In this document: piece after piece, positions 7,398-8,797 of the stretch
Position numbering within the stretch: position 1 is the stretch's first letter
How the letters are laid out: each line of letters begins with the position of its first letter
DNA from: Planctomycetota bacterium
GTDB lineage: Bacteria > Planctomycetota > Phycisphaerae > Phycisphaerales > UBA1924
Length of the DNA stretch: 8,797 bases
Assembly: GCA_017303565.1 (NCBI GenBank)
Contig: JAFLCM010000064.1
Location: 431 to 9,227 of the forward strand
Direction: 5' to 3'
Translations under genes and position numbers: made by a program
The notes under the pieces: generated by a model
Databases searched by the model: none
What the model was told of the DNA's origin: nothing
What the model saw: only the letters and a program-made list of their open reading frames with translations

Positions 7398-8753
7398 TCA
7401 CTGCTTCTGCCGGCGGTACTTCTCGCGGTACTTCGCGTCCAGCTCCGTCTGCTTGTTGCGGAGGTCCACCTCGCGCCCGTCGATGAACGCGCGCTCGATC
7501 TTCGTCGTCATCTCCAGGGGGTCGCCCGTGGTGACGATCAGCGTGGCGCTCTTGCCCGCGTCGATCGAGCCGTAGCGGTCCGAGACGCCCAAGAGTTCCG
7601 CGGGCGACAGCGTGATCGCGCGGATCGCCGCGCCGCGGTCCAGCCCGTGCGCCACCGCCAGCGCCGCGTGGTACGGCAGGTTTCGCTCGTGAGCCGTCTG
7701 GAACTCCCCGCCCTCCCCCGCGAGGCACCAGCGCACCTTCGCCGCCTCGAGCCGCGCCGGCAGCGTGAAAGCGTCGTCGGTCGGACTGTCCTCGCGCTTG
7801 GGCATGCGGAACGTACCTGTGACGATCACCCCGGCGTCGATCGCTCTCAGGCTTTCGGCGGCGAGCGGCGCATCCCGCCCGCCCACGATCACCAGTTTCA
7901 GTTTCCGCGCCGCGCAGAACGCCGCCGCCGACTCGATCTGCTCCCACTCGTCGGCGCGGGCGTAGACCGGCCTCTCGCCGCGGATCACCGCGCCCACCGC
8001 CTCGAAGCGCAGGTCCGTCACCGTGCCCGCGCCGGCCTTCTTCGCCGCGTGATAGGCGATCGCGTCGTCGAAGAAGTTCCCAACCCGCTCCAGCGACCTG
8101 CGGATGTCCTCCTGCTGCTCGCCCTCGCTCCGCGTCACCCACCACGCGTTCGAGGTGCGGAGGTTCGGCCAGTTGACCAGCAGCCCCGCGTCCTCGCGGA
8201 CCGTCATGTCCTCCCACGTCCACCCGTCGAGGCGGATGACGCTGACCCGCCCGGGGACCAGCCCGCCCAGCGGCATCACGCCGTTGAGCAGCACGCCGTT
8301 GCTGCGCGTGACCGGGATGAGCGTGGAGTCGGGGTTGATCGCGGGCGCGGGCCGCACCTCGGGCGTCAGGTCGCCGATCTCATCGGCGTCGCGGGTGGCC
8401 CGGGCGGCGTTCACCTCCACCAGCCCCATCACCGTGTTCGCGCCGAACAGGCCGGGGTACACGTGCTTTCCGGCGCCGTCGATGACCAGCGCGTCCTGCC
8501 CGGCGAGTCGCGGCTCGGCGGGCCCCGGGCCGACGGCGCTGATCACGCCGCCCGCGAACACCACATGCCCTTTCTCGATCGTCGCGCCCGACACCGTGTG
8601 CACGGTCGCGTTCGAGATCACCACCGGGCGGGTCTGCGGCAGCGCCTTGACCGCCAGGTCCTGCGCCGCGGCGAGCGACGCCGCCGCGCCGACCACGCCG
8701 AACGCCACGCCGACCTTCACGCCGCCCATCAAGCCGTTCATCATCCGCGTCAC
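7398..8753 (-). CDS. Exported amidohydrolase-superfamily protein lacking canonical metal ligands
   Basis: The product has 451 residues from a GTG start at 8753. The N-terminus is a signal peptide (K13, core VGVAFGVVGAAASLA, cleavage near A30), so it acts outside the cytoplasm. The fold is read from the composite-barrel edges: ISNATVHTVSGATIEKG near 46-62 and, near the C-terminus, LGVSDRYGSIDAGKSATLIV with TGDPLEMTT and FIDGREVDL. This is imidazolonepropionase/dihydroorotase-like. Subgroup markers are INPDS (139-143), LDGWTWEDMT (175-184), VIVGGRDA (288-295) and NLPYHAALAVAHGL. The usual PGLIDxHxH metal site reads P100GLFGANTV, and no histidine occupies the expected later ligand positions (PVYARAD, VIVGGRDA). 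Activity may therefore be altered or lost; the substrate is unknown. The GTG is supported by a Shine-Dalgarno motif; ATG 8744 or 8741 is possible. It may be coupled to an upstream gene. Confidence 0.88.
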   Translation of the reverse strand: MTRMMNGLMGGVKVGVAFGVVGAAASLAAAQDLAVKALPQTRPVVISNATVHTVSGATIEKGHVVFAGGVISAVGPGPAEPRLAGQDALVIDGAGKHVYPGLFGANTVMGLVEVNAARATRDADEIGDLTPEVRPAPAINPDSTLIPVTRSNGVLLNGVMPLGGLVPGRVSVIRLDGWTWEDMTVREDAGLLVNWPNLRTSNAWWVTRSEGEQQEDIRRSLERVGNFFDDAIAYHAAKKAGAGTVTDLRFEAVGAVIRGERPVYARADEWEQIESAAAFCAARKLKLVIVGGRDAPLAAESLRAIDAGVIVTGTFRMPKREDSPTDDAFTLPARLEAAKVRWCLAGEGGEFQTAHERNLPYHAALAVAHGLDRGAAIRAITLSPAELLGVSDRYGSIDAGKSATLIVTTGDPLEMTTKIERAFIDGREVDLRNKQTELDAKYREKYRRQKQ

Positions 8754-8797
8754 GCCGCACCGGTCCTTTCCGAATCACTCATGCCCGATCCGTTCTC
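8750..8797 (-). CDS. Candidate 3' end of an upstream gene overlapping the amidohydrolase-like gene
   Basis: From the right edge a minus-strand frame reads ENGSGMSDSERTGAA and stops at TGA 8752-8750. That TGA shares bases with the GTG start of the next gene (GTGA, 4-base overlap including the start codon's bases), the typical arrangement of translationally coupled genes. Only 15 codons are visible, which is far too few to identify a product, and an open frame of this length occurs often by chance in GC-rich DNA. Confidence 0.3.
   Translation of the reverse strand, partial: ENGSGMSDSERTGAA
8764..8768 (-). promoter_or_regulatory. Ribosome binding site for GTG 8753
   Basis: AAGGA on the minus strand ends 10 bases before GTG 8753 and 19 before ATG 8744. 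The spacing favours the GTG as start, though 10 bases is at the long end of the usual range. Confidence 0.5.

Noticed and set aside
5491..7575. A plus-strand frame of nearly 700 codons overlapping the dockerin-like protein gene
   Set aside because: Its translation is dominated by arginine, proline and histidine, typical of a GC-rich shadow frame. It begins at TTG without a ribosome binding site and runs through the end of the convergent gene.
7156..8223. A minus-strand frame of about 355 codons overlapping the amidohydrolase-like gene
   Set aside because: Arg/Gly-rich shadow in another frame of the same strand; no motif, and it would run through the convergent stop into the neighbouring gene.

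Overview
The window looks like ordinary chromosome of a high-GC member of the Planctomycetota, most likely the Phycisphaerae side. This rests on the protein content: a C-terminal dockerin-like module of the type common there, a secreted beta-helix/beta-propeller mosaic, a short GACC-type cysteine module, and a metal-ligand-poor amidohydrolase subgroup. The assignment is inference from family knowledge, not from a marker gene. No tRNA, rRNA, CRISPR array, transposon or integration site was seen.

Layout. Positions 1-3915 (minus strand) are one uninterrupted reading frame of 1305 codons. It begins at an ATG with a good ribosome binding site and runs off the left edge without a stop. It encodes a large secreted protein: beta-helix, choice-of-anchor-Q-like segment, T5SS/PEP-CTERM-type repeats, then at least seven FG-GAP/VCBS propeller blades. 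A 105-base divergent gap follows. Positions 4021-5403 (plus) encode the ribosome-associated GTPase HflX. After a 190-base gap, 5594-7357 (plus) encode a secreted protein with a signal peptide, a cysteine-rich module and a C-terminal dockerin-like calcium-binding module. Forty bases further on, with a GC-rich hairpin between them, it meets the convergent gene 7398-8753 (minus), an exported amidohydrolase-fold protein that has lost the usual metal ligands. At the right edge, a minus-strand frame ends in a TGA that overlaps the GTG start of that gene, which suggests a coupled upstream gene mostly outside the window.

How the genes relate. Three of the four main products carry export signals and appear to act outside the cytoplasm. 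HflX is a cytoplasmic housekeeping protein between them. Nothing in the sequence shows that the four genes form one system; the only likely operon link is at the right edge. No clear new system was found. The items most worth following are the mosaic surface protein, the cysteine-bracketed dockerin-like terminus, and the amidohydrolase without metal ligands.
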